This document shows, piece by piece, positions 24,636 through 33,242 of a DNA stretch of 64,000 nt. Location of the stretch: positions 5,430-69,429 of the forward strand of contig CAJKPX010000008.1 of the NCBI GenBank assembly GCA_905201895.1, in the 5' to 3' direction. The notes below the pieces were generated by a model. It was given only the letters and a program-made list of their open reading frames with translations, was not told the DNA's origin and did no database searches. Numbering within the stretch: the stretch's first letter is position 1; each line of letters starts with the position of its first letter. A program made the translations under genes and the position numbers. This stretch comes from an uncultured Eubacteriales bacterium (GTDB lineage Bacteria > Bacillota > Clostridia > Oscillospirales > CAG-272).

Positions 24636-26248
24636 GGATCGAAGGCGAAGCACGGCGCGTTTTGCTTCCGCTTCTTTCGGGTGCGGTCCTAACCGCTCTG
24701 ACGCTTGTTTATCCCGCTCTCGGGATTTTGGAATGGGTGACCATGATTCCGCTTTCCATCGGACTTTTCAATCTCTGCTCCTGTCAGCGGTGCAGCCTCA
24801 AGCGTGCATACGGCTATGGATTTTTAACGGTTTACATTTTCTATTTCGTTCTTTATCATTGGATCGTCAATCTCTATCCGCTCGATTTTATCGGGCTCGA
24901 CGCAGGCGCGTCTGTTGCGGTGGTGGTAGCCGGATGGTTGGGGTTGCCGCTCCTTCAGGCGCTCGTGGGAGGGTTGATGTTTCTTGCCTTCCGTTGGATG
25001 CATAAAACCGCTCTCTTTGAGCGTGCGCCGCTCCTGCGCCCCTTCATTTTCGCATCCCTTTGGGTGGTTTTTGAATGGAGCTCCACGCTCGGCTGGACGG
25101 GCGTTCCATGGGGCAGGCTCGCACTCGGGCAGATTGAAATGCTGCCGATCTTGCAGAGTGCGTCTTTGCTCGGCTCCTATCTTGTCACTTGGCTGATTGT
25201 TGCCGTCAACGCGCTGCTTGCCTATGCGATCCTTTATAACACCCGCGCAACACTCTGCGGTGCGGTTGCGGCGATTCTGTTCTTCTCCAACCTTTGTTTT
25301 GGAACGGTCAAGATGCTCCTGCCCGTCGATCAGACGCGAGAGACCGTGCGCGTTGCCGTGATTCAGGGTAATATCGACTCGCACGAGAAATGGGGCCCCG
25401 ATTCGGTTCTGCGTACTCGTGAGGCTTACGAGCGGCTCACCCTTGAGGCGGCAGAGCAGGGAGCGGAGCTGATCATCTGGCCCGAAACCGTATTTCCGGC
25501 ACCGCTGAACACCTCGATCGTTACCCGCGCGTTCCTTTCGGGACTCGCAAAGGAGACCGATGCGACCTTGCTCATCGGTTCTACCTATTATATATTTGAG
25601 GAGTGCAACTACAACGCACTCTTTCTCGTCACACCCGAGGAGGGCGTTGATCTCGACGTCTTTTACGCCAAGCGACATCTTGTGCCGTTCGGAGAATACG
25701 TCCCGATGCGTGAGGTGTTCACCGCGCTCATTCCACCGCTTGCCGATCTCTCCGCACTCGGGGAGGACCTGGACCCGGGAGAGGATTCTGCGCTCTTTGA
25801 AACCAAGTGGGGAAGTCTTGGCGCGCTGATTTGCTTCGATTCGATCTACGAGGAGCTTACGATCGACTCGGTGCGCGACGGTGCCGAGCTGCTGGTGCTT
25901 GCCAGCAATGACAATTGGTTTTACGATTCGGCTGCGATCTATCAGCATCAGGCACAGGCACAGCTTCGTGCGATCGAGAGCGGACGTTATCTGGTTCGTG
26001 CCGGTAACACGGGGATTTCCTCGGTGATCTCGCCCAACGGTGAAAATCTTGCTTTTCTCGATCCACTGACCGAGGGCTATGCCGTTGCGGATGTTTCGAT
26101 GCAGACCGCAATCACTCCTTATGTGGCGGTTGGAAATCTCCTTGTATATCTTTGTGCCGCCTTTTGCTGCCTTGCAGCGGTGTTGGGCTTTCTTATGAAG
26201 GTGCCAATTCCCAAAGAAAATGCATTTTCTCGCTACGAGGCAAAATAA
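24632..26248 (+). CDS. lnt: Apolipoprotein N-acyltransferase
   Basis: This 538-residue membrane protein has about seven hydrophobic segments: five or six before residue 230 and one near the C-terminus. Between them lies a nitrilase-fold domain starting VRVAVIQGNIDSHEKW. The catalytic triad is readable: Glu in LIIWPETVFPAP near 286, Lys in FYAKRHLVPFGEYVP near 350, Cys in ALICFDSIYEEL near 402. Lnt adds a third acyl chain to lipoproteins. It is standard in diderms and patchy in Firmicutes. The start overlaps the pseudouridine synthase stop. Confidence 0.92.
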   Translation: MRIEGEARRVLLPLLSGAVLTALTLVYPALGILEWVTMIPLSIGLFNLCSCQRCSLKRAYGYGFLTVYIFYFVLYHWIVNLYPLDFIGLDAGASVAVVVAGWLGLPLLQALVGGLMFLAFRWMHKTALFERAPLLRPFIFASLWVVFEWSSTLGWTGVPWGRLALGQIEMLPILQSASLLGSYLVTWLIVAVNALLAYAILYNTRATLCGAVAAILFFSNLCFGTVKMLLPVDQTRETVRVAVIQGNIDSHEKWGPDSVLRTREAYERLTLEAAEQGAELIIWPETVFPAPLNTSIVTRAFLSGLAKETDATLLIGSTYYIFEECNYNALFLVTPEEGVDLDVFYAKRHLVPFGEYVPMREVFTALIPPLADLSALGEDLDPGEDSALFETKWGSLGALICFDSIYEELTIDSVRDGAELLVLASNDNWFYDSAAIYQHQAQAQLRAIESGRYLVRAGNTGISSVISPNGENLAFLDPLTEGYAVADVSMQTAITPYVAVGNLLVYLCAAFCCLAAVLGFLMKVPIPKENAFSRYEAK

Positions 26249-26360
26249 GGATTTTCTTTTTGCTTTTGATGTTTTTTGGCAGAAAATCAAACGAAATACC
26301 CGTTTTTCTGTCAGCATTCTGCTATATCTCGAAAAGCATATCGTCATATTTTTTTCGCAT

Positions 26361-26389
26361 TTTACAAAAGCCGAGAAATGTGTTAAAAT
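26361..26389 (+). promoter_or_regulatory. Promoter of adhE
   Basis: TTTACA (26361-26366), 17-nt spacer, TAAAAT (26384-26389). The -10 element lies inside the Rex-type palindrome at 26380-26397. Confidence 0.7.
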
Positions 26390-26397
26390 ATTAACAA
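26380..26397 (+). promoter_or_regulatory. Rex-type operator overlapping the adhE -10 element
   Basis: GTGTTAAAATATTAACAA matches 13 of 14 fixed positions of the clostridial Rex consensus TTGTTAANNNNTTAACAA; only the first base differs. Rex is a NADH/NAD+-sensing repressor known to control adhE genes in Clostridium. Overlap with the -10 region is the expected geometry for repression. No rex gene is in the window. Confidence 0.75.
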
Positions 26398-26463
26398 GCA
26401 TAAGATCGGGGCATATTGTCACCGAGCCAAAAGGTGCCGAAAGGCAGAAAGGGTTTTCTAAAG

Positions 26464-29082
26464 ATGGAAAAGAAGGTTTACGAAATCGTAGACGGTGTAG
26501 AAAAGCTGGAGGCAGCGATCGCGCGTGTCCGTGCGGCGCAGAAGCAGTTTGCAACCTACACGCAGGAGCAGGTCGACAAGATTTTTCTCGCAGCGGCAAC
26601 CGCAGCGGATAAGGCGCGGATCTCGCTGGCTAAAATGGCGGTCGAGGAAACGGGCATGGGTGTTGTCGAGGATAAGGTGATTAAGAATCACTACGCGGCA
26701 GAGTATATCTACAATGCCTATAAGGATACCAAAACCTGCGGCGTTGTTGAAGAGGACTCGGCATACGGCATCAAAAAGATCGCAGAGCCGATCGGTGTGA
26801 TCGCGGCGGTCATTCCCACAACCAACCCCACCTCCACCGCAATTTTCAAGACGATGCTCGCACTCAAAACGAGAAACGGCATCATCATCAGCCCTCACCC
26901 CAGAGCAAAGAACTGCACCATTGCGGCTGCAAAGCTCGTGCTGGAGGCGGCTGTTGCGGCAGGCGCTCCCGAGGGCATCATCGACTGGATCGACGTGCCT
27001 TCTCTGGAAATGACCAACCTGGTCATGAAGGAGGCAGACATCATCCTTGCAACGGGCGGTCCCGGCATGGTGAAGGCTGCATATTCGAGCGGCAAGCCCG
27101 CTCTCGGCGTTGGAGCAGGTAACACCCCTGCGATCATCGACAGCTCTGCAGATATTCTGCTCGCCGTCAACTCGATCATTCACTCCAAAACCTTTGATAA
27201 CGGTATGATCTGTGCTTCCGAGCAGTCGGTGCTCGTGATGGACTCGGTTTACGATGCTGTCAAGGCGGAATTCGCGGCAAGAGGCTGCTATTTCCTTAAC
27301 GCAGAGGAGACCGAAAAGGTGCGTAAGACCATCCTGATCAACGGCGCACTCAATGCAAAGATCGTTGGTCAAACGGCTCCCACCATTGCCGCACTCGCAG
27401 GTGTGGAGGTTCCCGCACGCACCAAGATTCTCATCGGTGAGGTTGAGAGCGTGGAGCTTTCCGAGGAGTTTGCACACGAAAAGCTCTCGCCCGTTCTTGC
27501 AATGTATCGTGTTTCCTCTTTCGAGGAGGCTCTTGATAAGGCGGATAAGCTCATTGCCGACGGTGGCTTTGGTCACACCTCGAGCATCTATCTCAATGAG
27601 ATGACCGAAAAGGATAAGCTCGCAGCCTTTGCTGCACGCATGAAGACCTGCCGCATCCTGGTGAACACCCCCTCGTCTCACGGCGGTATCGGAGACCTTT
27701 ATAACTTCAAGCTTGCTCCCTCGCTCACGCTCGGATGCGGATCGTGGGGCGGCAACAGTGTTTCCGAAAACGTTGGCGTCAAGCACCTGCTTAACATCAA
27801 AACCGTAGCCGAGAGGAGAGAAAACATGCTTTGGTTCAGAACACCTCAAAAGGTGTATATCAAGAAGGGCTGCCTGCCCGTGGCGCTTGACGAGCTTCGC
27901 ACCGTCAGAGGCGCAAAGAAGGCGTTTATCGTAACCGATACCTTCCTCTATGAGAACGGCTACACCAAGCCGATCACCGATAAGCTCGACGAAATGGGCA
28001 TTCAACACACCACGTTCTGGGGCGTTCAGCCCGACCCCACGCTTGCAAATGCAACCGAGGGCGCAGCACAGATGAGAGCCTTCAAGCCCGACACCATCAT
28101 CGCACTCGGCGGTGGCTCGGCAATGGACGCAGCAAAGATCATGTGGGTGCTCTACGAGCATCCCGATGCGGACTTCATGGATATGGCAATGCGCTTCATT
28201 GATATCCGCAAGAGAGTTTACACCTTCCCGAAGATGGGTGAGAAGGCATATTTCATCGCCATTCCCACCTCCGCAGGAACTGGCTCCGAGGTCACGCCCT
28301 TCGCGGTTATCACCGACGAAAAGACAGGCGTGAAGTATCCTCTTGCTGACTACGAGCTTCTTCCCAACATGGCGATCATCGACACCGATTTCCATATGTC
28401 TGCACCTCGCGGACTCACTGCGGCTTCGGGTATCGACGCCGTAACGCATGCAGTTGAGGCATACGCCGCAATGCTTGCAACCGACTACACCGACGGTCTC
28501 GCACTCCGTGCGCTTAAGGTGATCTTCGAGTATCTCCCCAGAGCATATGACAACGGTCAGACCGACGTTGAGGCACGCGAAAAGATGGCTAACGCCGCTA
28601 CGATGGCGGGTATGGCATTCGCAAACGCGTTCCTCGGCATCTGCCATTCGATGGCACATAAGCTCGGCGCATTCCACCACCTGCCTCACGGCGTTGCAAA
28701 CGCGCTCATGATCGAGGAGGTGCTGCGCTTTAATGCATCCGAGGCACCCGTGAAGATGGGAACCTTCTCGCAGTACGATCACCCCCACACGCTTGCAAGA
28801 TATGCAGAGATTGCCGATTATCTCGGACTCGGCGGCAAGACCGACGAGAAGAAGCTGGAAAACCTGATCAAGGCGATCAACGACCTCAAGGCGCGCGTTG
28901 GTATCAAGGCAACCATCAAGGATTACGGCATCGACGAGGCTGATTTCCTGGCACGTCTTGACGATATGGTTGAGCAGGCATTCGACGATCAGTGCACCGG
29001 CGCGAACCCCAGATACCCCCTGATGAGCGAGATCAAACAGATGTACCTCAACGCTTATTACGGTAAGCATGAGGAAGTTTAA
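26464..29082 (+). CDS. adhE: Bifunctional acetaldehyde-CoA/alcohol dehydrogenase
   Basis: This protein of about 872 residues has an N-terminal CoA-acylating aldehyde dehydrogenase domain (about 1-440) with the catalytic Cys in TFDNGMICASEQSVLVMDS near 246, and a C-terminal iron-dependent alcohol dehydrogenase domain. The latter has GGGSAMDAAKIMW near 545, and metal histidines in HAVEAYAA, ICHSMAHKLGAFHHLPHG and around 770. It reduces acetyl-CoA to ethanol, reoxidising two NADH. I chose ATG 26464, not the upstream in-frame ATG at 26416, because AGAAAGGG lies 11 nt before it and the N-terminus fits. Confidence 0.97.
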   Translation: MEKKVYEIVDGVEKLEAAIARVRAAQKQFATYTQEQVDKIFLAAATAADKARISLAKMAVEETGMGVVEDKVIKNHYAAEYIYNAYKDTKTCGVVEEDSAYGIKKIAEPIGVIAAVIPTTNPTSTAIFKTMLALKTRNGIIISPHPRAKNCTIAAAKLVLEAAVAAGAPEGIIDWIDVPSLEMTNLVMKEADIILATGGPGMVKAAYSSGKPALGVGAGNTPAIIDSSADILLAVNSIIHSKTFDNGMICASEQSVLVMDSVYDAVKAEFAARGCYFLNAEETEKVRKTILINGALNAKIVGQTAPTIAALAGVEVPARTKILIGEVESVELSEEFAHEKLSPVLAMYRVSSFEEALDKADKLIADGGFGHTSSIYLNEMTEKDKLAAFAARMKTCRILVNTPSSHGGIGDLYNFKLAPSLTLGCGSWGGNSVSENVGVKHLLNIKTVAERRENMLWFRTPQKVYIKKGCLPVALDELRTVRGAKKAFIVTDTFLYENGYTKPITDKLDEMGIQHTTFWGVQPDPTLANATEGAAQMRAFKPDTIIALGGGSAMDAAKIMWVLYEHPDADFMDMAMRFIDIRKRVYTFPKMGEKAYFIAIPTSAGTGSEVTPFAVITDEKTGVKYPLADYELLPNMAIIDTDFHMSAPRGLTAASGIDAVTHAVEAYAAMLATDYTDGLALRALKVIFEYLPRAYDNGQTDVEAREKMANAATMAGMAFANAFLGICHSMAHKLGAFHHLPHGVANALMIEEVLRFNASEAPVKMGTFSQYDHPHTLARYAEIADYLGLGGKTDEKKLENLIKAINDLKARVGIKATIKDYGIDEADFLARLDDMVEQAFDDQCTGANPRYPLMSEIKQMYLNAYYGKHEEV

Positions 29083-29099
29083 TACGGGAGGCAAACGAT

Positions 29100-29849
29100 A
29101 TGAAATTGGATCAAGTGATTGCAGTCAGACCCAACAAAACCGTATACCGCGACGGTGACCGTTGCATCAAGGTGTTCAACGAGGGCTATTCCAAGTCCGA
29201 TATCCTCAACGAGGCGCTTAACCAGGCGAGAGTGGAGGAGACGGGACTCAATATTCCCAAGATTATTGAGATTACCACGGTTGACGGCAAATGGGCGATC
29301 GTTTCGGATTACATTGAAGGCGAAACTCTTGCCGAACTGATGGCGCGTCATCCCGAAAAGAAAGAGGCGTATATTGCACAGATGGTGGATATTCAGCTCA
29401 ATATTCACAGAATGCGCTCGCCCCTGCTCACCAAGCTCAAGGATAAGATGAACCGCAAGATCAGCCAGACCGATCTTGATGCCACCACGCGCTACGAGCT
29501 GCACACCAGACTCGAGGGCATGCCCAAGCATAATAAGGTCTGCCACGGTGATTTTAACCCCTCCAATATCGTTATCACTGCCGACGGCACGCCCTACGTG
29601 ATCGACTGGGCACATGCAACGCAGGGAAATGCGGCTGCAGACGCAGCAAGAACCTATTTGCTATTCTCACTTGCAGGCGATAAGGAAACCGCAAATCTCT
29701 ATCTGCGCACCTTCTGCGAAAAGAGTGATACTGCTATGCAGTACGTGCAGAAATGGCTTCCCATCGTTGCGGCATCGCAGTCGGTAAAGGGAAATCCCGA
29801 GGAGAGACAGTTCCTGCTCGGATGGGTCAACGTTGTTGATTTTGAATAA
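29100..29849 (+). CDS. APH/choline-kinase-like phosphotransferase
   Basis: This 249-residue protein has the aminoglycoside-phosphotransferase/choline-kinase fold. A glycine-poor N-lobe contains CIKVFNEG with the ATP Lys. The catalytic loop is VCHGDFNPSNIVI near residue 148, and the metal-binding YVIDWAHATQG near 170. The substrate is unknown. The gene begins 17 nt after adhE with a GGGAGG ribosome binding site, so it is probably co-transcribed with adhE. No antibiotic resistance role should be assumed from the fold. Confidence 0.82.
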   Translation: MKLDQVIAVRPNKTVYRDGDRCIKVFNEGYSKSDILNEALNQARVEETGLNIPKIIEITTVDGKWAIVSDYIEGETLAELMARHPEKKEAYIAQMVDIQLNIHRMRSPLLTKLKDKMNRKISQTDLDATTRYELHTRLEGMPKHNKVCHGDFNPSNIVITADGTPYVIDWAHATQGNAAADAARTYLLFSLAGDKETANLYLRTFCEKSDTAMQYVQKWLPIVAASQSVKGNPEERQFLLGWVNVVDFE

Positions 29850-29856
29850 GCGATTG

Positions 29857-29893
29857 AACGGATCGCGGGGCGTTTGGCGCCCTGCGGTCCGTT
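29857..29893 (+). terminator. Terminator-like hairpin after the kinase gene
   Basis: AACGGATCGCGGGGCG pairs with CGCCCTGCGGTCCGTT, a long GC-rich stem with small bulges. The following TTGTGCTTTACG is only moderately T-rich. Confidence 0.6.
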
Positions 29894-29997
29894 TGTGCTT
29901 TACGTCTTATGCGATCCTTTTGTGCAGAAAGCAAGTTTTTTTTACTTGTTTTTTTGTTTTTTTATCCCTTAAGATCGCTAAAAAAGACTTTTTTCTC

Positions 29998-30026
29998 TTG
30001 ACAAATCGCATCCTGTCTGATATAAT
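29998..30026 (+). promoter_or_regulatory. Promoter of guaB
   Basis: TTGACA (29998-30003), 17-nt spacer, TATAAT (30021-30026): near-consensus. The AT-rich stretch upstream (29900-29997) holds no gene. Confidence 0.88.
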
Positions 30027-30062
30027 ATATTAAATATTCGGAACCAAGAAGGAGATGTTAAA

Positions 30063-31529
30063 ATGAACTTCAATGAAAAATTCGTAAAAGAAGGTCTGAC
30101 GTTCGACGATGTTTTGCTCATTCCCGCAAAGAGTGACGTTCTTCCTGCGGACATTTGTCTCAAAACACGTTTGACGAATCGCATCACGCTCAACATCCCG
30201 CTCATGAGCGCGGCAATGGACACTGTTACCGAGGCGGATATGGCAATTGCGATGGCTCGCGAGGGTGGTGCCGGCACGATCCACAAGAATATGAGCATCG
30301 ACGCGCAGGCCGAGCAGGTCGACCGCGTTAAGAGAAGCGAAAACGGCGTTATCACCAACCCGCTCTTCCTGGGGCCCGACAACTACGTTTACGAAGCAGA
30401 AAACCTGATGCACAAGTTCCGCATTTCCGGTGTTCCGATCTGCGACGAAAACAAGAGACTCGTTGGTATCATCACCAACCGTGACATGCGCTTCATCCGC
30501 GACTACAATATCCGCATCGGTGACGTTATGACCAAGGAAAACCTGGTCACCGCACCGGTTGGAACCACTCTGGAGCAGGCTCAGGATATCCTGCACCGCC
30601 ATCGCATCGAGAAGCTCCCGATCGTTGATGAGAAGGGCATTCTGCGCGGTCTGATCACGATCAAGGACATCGAGAAGGCAACCAAATATCCCAACTCCGC
30701 AAAGGACGCAAAGGGCAGACTGATCTGCGGTGCGGCGATCGGTGTAACCGCCGACGTTGTGGACCGTGCAGGTGCTCTGCTTGATGCGGGCGCCGATTTC
30801 CTTGTGCTCGATTCGGCACACGGTCATTCGGCAAACATTCTGCGTAGTCTTGCAAAGGTGAAGGAGGCATATCCCGAGGCACAGATCATCGGCGGTAACA
30901 TCGCAACCGCAGAGGCTGCGCGTGACCTCATTCTCGCAGGTGCCGACGCAGTAAAGGTCGGTATCGGCCCCGGCTCAATCTGCACCACCCGCGTGGTTGC
31001 AGGTATCGGTGTGCCCCAGATCACCGCGATCTTTGACGCGGCAGAGGAGGCTGCAAAGCACAATATCCCCGTCATTGCCGACGGCGGTATCAAGTATTCG
31101 GGCGACATGGTAAAGGCGATCGCTGCAGGCGCGAACGTGATCATGGTTGGCTCGCTTCTGGCAGGCTGCCAGGAAAGCCCCGGAGCTGAGGAGCTCTATC
31201 AGGGCAGACGCTTCAAGGTTTACCGCGGTATGGGCTCGATTGCTGCAATGGAAAACGGCTCCAAGGATCGCTACTTCCAGCAGGGCAACAAGAAGCTCGT
31301 TCCCGAGGGCGTTGAGGGTCGCGTTCCTTATAAGGGACGTCTTGCTGACACCGTTTACCAGATGATGGGCGGTCTGCGCTCGGGTATGGGCTATTGCGGT
31401 GCTCCCGACATCGAAACACTCAAGGCAACCGGCAGATTTATCCGTATCACCAATGCGGGTCTGCTTGAGTCGCATCCTCACGATATCAATATCACCAAGG
31501 AGGCTCCCAACTACTCCTCGCACGGTTAA
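30063..31529 (+). CDS. guaB: IMP dehydrogenase
   Basis: This 488-residue enzyme oxidises IMP to XMP, the first step to GMP. It begins with the substrate-binding LTFDDVLLIPAKSDVLP. The barrel is interrupted by two CBS domains (about residues 95-205). The catalytic Cys is in KVGIGPGSICTTR near 305, and the mobile flap ends with YRGMGSIAAMENGSKDRYF near 385. It has its own strong promoter with GAAGGAG before the ATG, and a terminator after. Confidence 0.97.
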   Translation: MNFNEKFVKEGLTFDDVLLIPAKSDVLPADICLKTRLTNRITLNIPLMSAAMDTVTEADMAIAMAREGGAGTIHKNMSIDAQAEQVDRVKRSENGVITNPLFLGPDNYVYEAENLMHKFRISGVPICDENKRLVGIITNRDMRFIRDYNIRIGDVMTKENLVTAPVGTTLEQAQDILHRHRIEKLPIVDEKGILRGLITIKDIEKATKYPNSAKDAKGRLICGAAIGVTADVVDRAGALLDAGADFLVLDSAHGHSANILRSLAKVKEAYPEAQIIGGNIATAEAARDLILAGADAVKVGIGPGSICTTRVVAGIGVPQITAIFDAAEEAAKHNIPVIADGGIKYSGDMVKAIAAGANVIMVGSLLAGCQESPGAEELYQGRRFKVYRGMGSIAAMENGSKDRYFQQGNKKLVPEGVEGRVPYKGRLADTVYQMMGGLRSGMGYCGAPDIETLKATGRFIRITNAGLLESHPHDINITKEAPNYSSHG

Positions 31530-31584
31530 TCCGCAGGAGATAGAGCGAGCGGTCTTTTCCGCTTTTGTATGAGCTCCTTATATA

Positions 31585-31632
31585 GAAACGAACGGCTCGT
31601 GCCAATGGCATCTGTCGTTCGTTTTCTTTTTT
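31585..31632 (+). terminator. Terminator after guaB
   Basis: AAACGAACG (31586-31594) pairs with CGTTCGTTT (31616-31624) and an inner GCC/GGC hairpin, then TTCTTTTTTG. Confidence 0.8.
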
Positions 31633-31689
31633 GTCTCAAATGAGAAGCTTGGCTGAACGATGGCAATTTTTTTGAAAAAAAGTCGCGAA

Positions 31690-31755
31690 AAATGTAAAAA
31701 CATTTCATATTTTTTTATAAAAAGTGTAGATTTTTTTTTAGAAATATGGTATAAT
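31690..31755 (+). promoter_or_regulatory. Promoter of the hydrogenase operon with an upstream inverted repeat
   Basis: An extended -10, TGGTATAAT (TATAAT at 31750-31755), has a weak -35 (TGTAGA, 31726-31731, 18-nt spacer). Upstream, AAATGT-AAAA-ACATTT (31690-31705) is a perfect inverted repeat and could be an operator. It does not match the Rex consensus. The stretch 31756-31889 is an untranslated leader of about 130 nt; GAGCGG (near 31774) could pair with CCGCTC (near 31850). Confidence 0.65.
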
Positions 31756-31889
31756 AAAATGTCCGTATGTGTGAGCGGCGCCGAGACTTCGATTTTTGAG
31801 AAAGAACAGCAGCAAATTTTGAGGATTTCAGATGTCAGACAGCACCGCTCCGATAGTTCATTATAAAAATTCAGGAGGTTTTTTGAATT

Positions 31890-32384
31890 ATGAAAAAGAA
31901 ATTGACTACGGTCGATTTTCACGGGACAAAAGAGCAGGAGGAAAAATTGCTTGCCGTAATCGAAAAGCATGCAGGCCAGAAGGGCGCAATGATGCCGATC
32001 CTTCAGGAGGCACAGGAGATCTACGGTTATCTGCCGCTCGAGGTCCAGACGATCATCGCCGCAAAAACAGGCGTTTCTTTGGAAGAGATCTTTGGTATCG
32101 TTTCCTTCTACGCACAGTTCAAGCTCAATCCCGACGGTCAGTATGCAATTGCAGTTTGCCTGGGTACCGCTTGCTACGTAAAGGGCTCCGGTGATATCAT
32201 CGAGGCTATTTCGCAGAAGCTCGACGTTCCGGTTGGAAGCACGTCTCCCGACGGTAAGTATTCCATCGAGGCAACCCGTTGCATCGGTGCCTGCGGTCTG
32301 GCTCCCGTTCTTACCGTTAACGGTGAGGTTTACGGCAGACTGACGGTTGATGACGTTGATTCGATCCTCGCAAAGTATAAATAA
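31890..32384 (+). CDS. hydC: Hydrogenase subunit HydC (NuoE-like [2Fe-2S] protein)
   Basis: This 164-residue thioredoxin-fold ferredoxin is the NuoE-type subunit of trimeric [FeFe]-hydrogenases. The helical N-terminal region LPLEVQTIIAAKTGVSLEEI is typical. The [2Fe-2S] ligands lie in CLGTACYVKG near 92 and RCIGACGLAPVL near 133. It heads a ten-gene operon whose last two genes, hydB and hydA, are its partners. CAGGAGG stands about 11 nt before the ATG. It is predicted to pass electrons within an NADH- and possibly ferredoxin-linked H2-producing complex. Confidence 0.92.
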   Translation: MKKKLTTVDFHGTKEQEEKLLAVIEKHAGQKGAMMPILQEAQEIYGYLPLEVQTIIAAKTGVSLEEIFGIVSFYAQFKLNPDGQYAIAVCLGTACYVKGSGDIIEAISQKLDVPVGSTSPDGKYSIEATRCIGACGLAPVLTVNGEVYGRLTVDDVDSILAKYK

Positions 32385-32417
32385 TAAAGCCATTGGAAAG
32401 GGCAGGAACAAGGTTTT

Positions 32418-32771
32418 ATGAAGATCTCTGAAATTCAGGAATTGCTGAATGCGGAAATCGTGTGCGGAGAGGAGTCTCTCGACAGAGAGGTTTCGTCCGC
32501 GTGCGGAAGCGATATGATGAGCGACGTACTTGCATACGTAAAGGATCAGGCGGTGCTGCTGACCGGCTTGGTGAATTCGCAGGTTGTACGAACCGCTGAA
32601 ATGATGGACATGGTTTGTATCGTGTTCGTTCGTTCCAAGTGCCCCACAGAAGAAATGGTCGCGCTCGCGCGCGAGAGCAACATGGTTTTGCTCAAGACCG
32701 GAAAAAGGATGTATGAGGCCTGTGGTAAGCTGTATGCAAACGGCTTGGGCGGAAGCGGAGTGAAAAAATGA
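32418..32771 (+). CDS. DRTGG-domain protein, copy 1
   Basis: This 117-residue single-domain protein reads like the DRTGG ligand-binding domain (found also in Pta and HPr-kinase-like proteins): MKISEIQELLNAEIVCGEE, a DMMSDVLAYVKDQAVLLTG core, and VVRTAEMMDMVCIVFVRSK. A second, diverged copy lies at 34529-34858 in the same operon. The function is not established. Its stop overlaps the next ATG, so it is translated in step with the ATPase-like protein. Confidence 0.75.
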   Translation: MKISEIQELLNAEIVCGEESLDREVSSACGSDMMSDVLAYVKDQAVLLTGLVNSQVVRTAEMMDMVCIVFVRSKCPTEEMVALARESNMVLLKTGKRMYEACGKLYANGLGGSGVKK

Positions 32772-33190
32772 ACGAGGCTGTAAAATTGCATTTCCTTGTG
32801 GACGGTGACGATTTCACCTCTGCAGGTCAGGCTTCTGTTCAGGTGAAAAAGAGTCTGCGGCAGCTCGGGATCGCTCCCGAGATCATTCGCAAGGTTTCGA
32901 TTGCAATGTACGAGGGTGAGATCAATATGGTGATCCACGCGGGCGGCGGAGAGGCAAACGTGCTGATCTACGAGGACCGCATCGAGATCGACCTGATCGA
33001 CAACGGCCCCGGAATTGCAAACATCGACCTTGCCATGCAGGAGGGCTTTTCCACCGCTCCCGATAACATTCGCTCGCTTGGCTTCGGTGCCGGAATGGGA
33101 CTGCCGAATATGAAGCGCTACACCGACTCCATGCAGATTGATTCCGAGCTTGGAAAGGGAACAAGGATCCTCATGACGGTTCTCCTTTGA
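32768..33190 (+). CDS. Anti-sigma-factor-like ATP-binding protein (GHKL/HATPase)
   Basis: This 140-residue stand-alone GHKL ATPase domain resembles SpoIIAB/RsbW. The N-box is YEGEINMVIHA near residue 49, the G1 box IDLIDNGPGI near 76, and the G2 box GFGAGMGLPNMKRY near 105. No histidine phosphoacceptor or receiver domain is present. In the family such proteins phosphorylate partner proteins on Ser/Thr or bind sigma factors; the target here is unknown. It is coupled to the preceding DRTGG gene (ATGA). Confidence 0.82.
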   Translation: MNEAVKLHFLVDGDDFTSAGQASVQVKKSLRQLGIAPEIIRKVSIAMYEGEINMVIHAGGGEANVLIYEDRIEIDLIDNGPGIANIDLAMQEGFSTAPDNIRSLGFGAGMGLPNMKRYTDSMQIDSELGKGTRILMTVLL

Positions 33191-33242
33191 TCCCTCTCCG
33201 GATAAAAACGGAACAAAAACCGAAAGGGAGTGATCGTTTCCG

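Noticed and set aside
26458..29094. An 878-codon - strand frame opposite adhE
   Set aside because: Exact shadow of adhE with low-complexity composition; no family resemblance.
30028..30048. A PurBox-like sequence (TTCCGAATATT on the - strand) in the guaB leader
   Set aside because: Only about 10 of 13 positions fit the Bacillus PurBox and there is no second box at the usual spacing.
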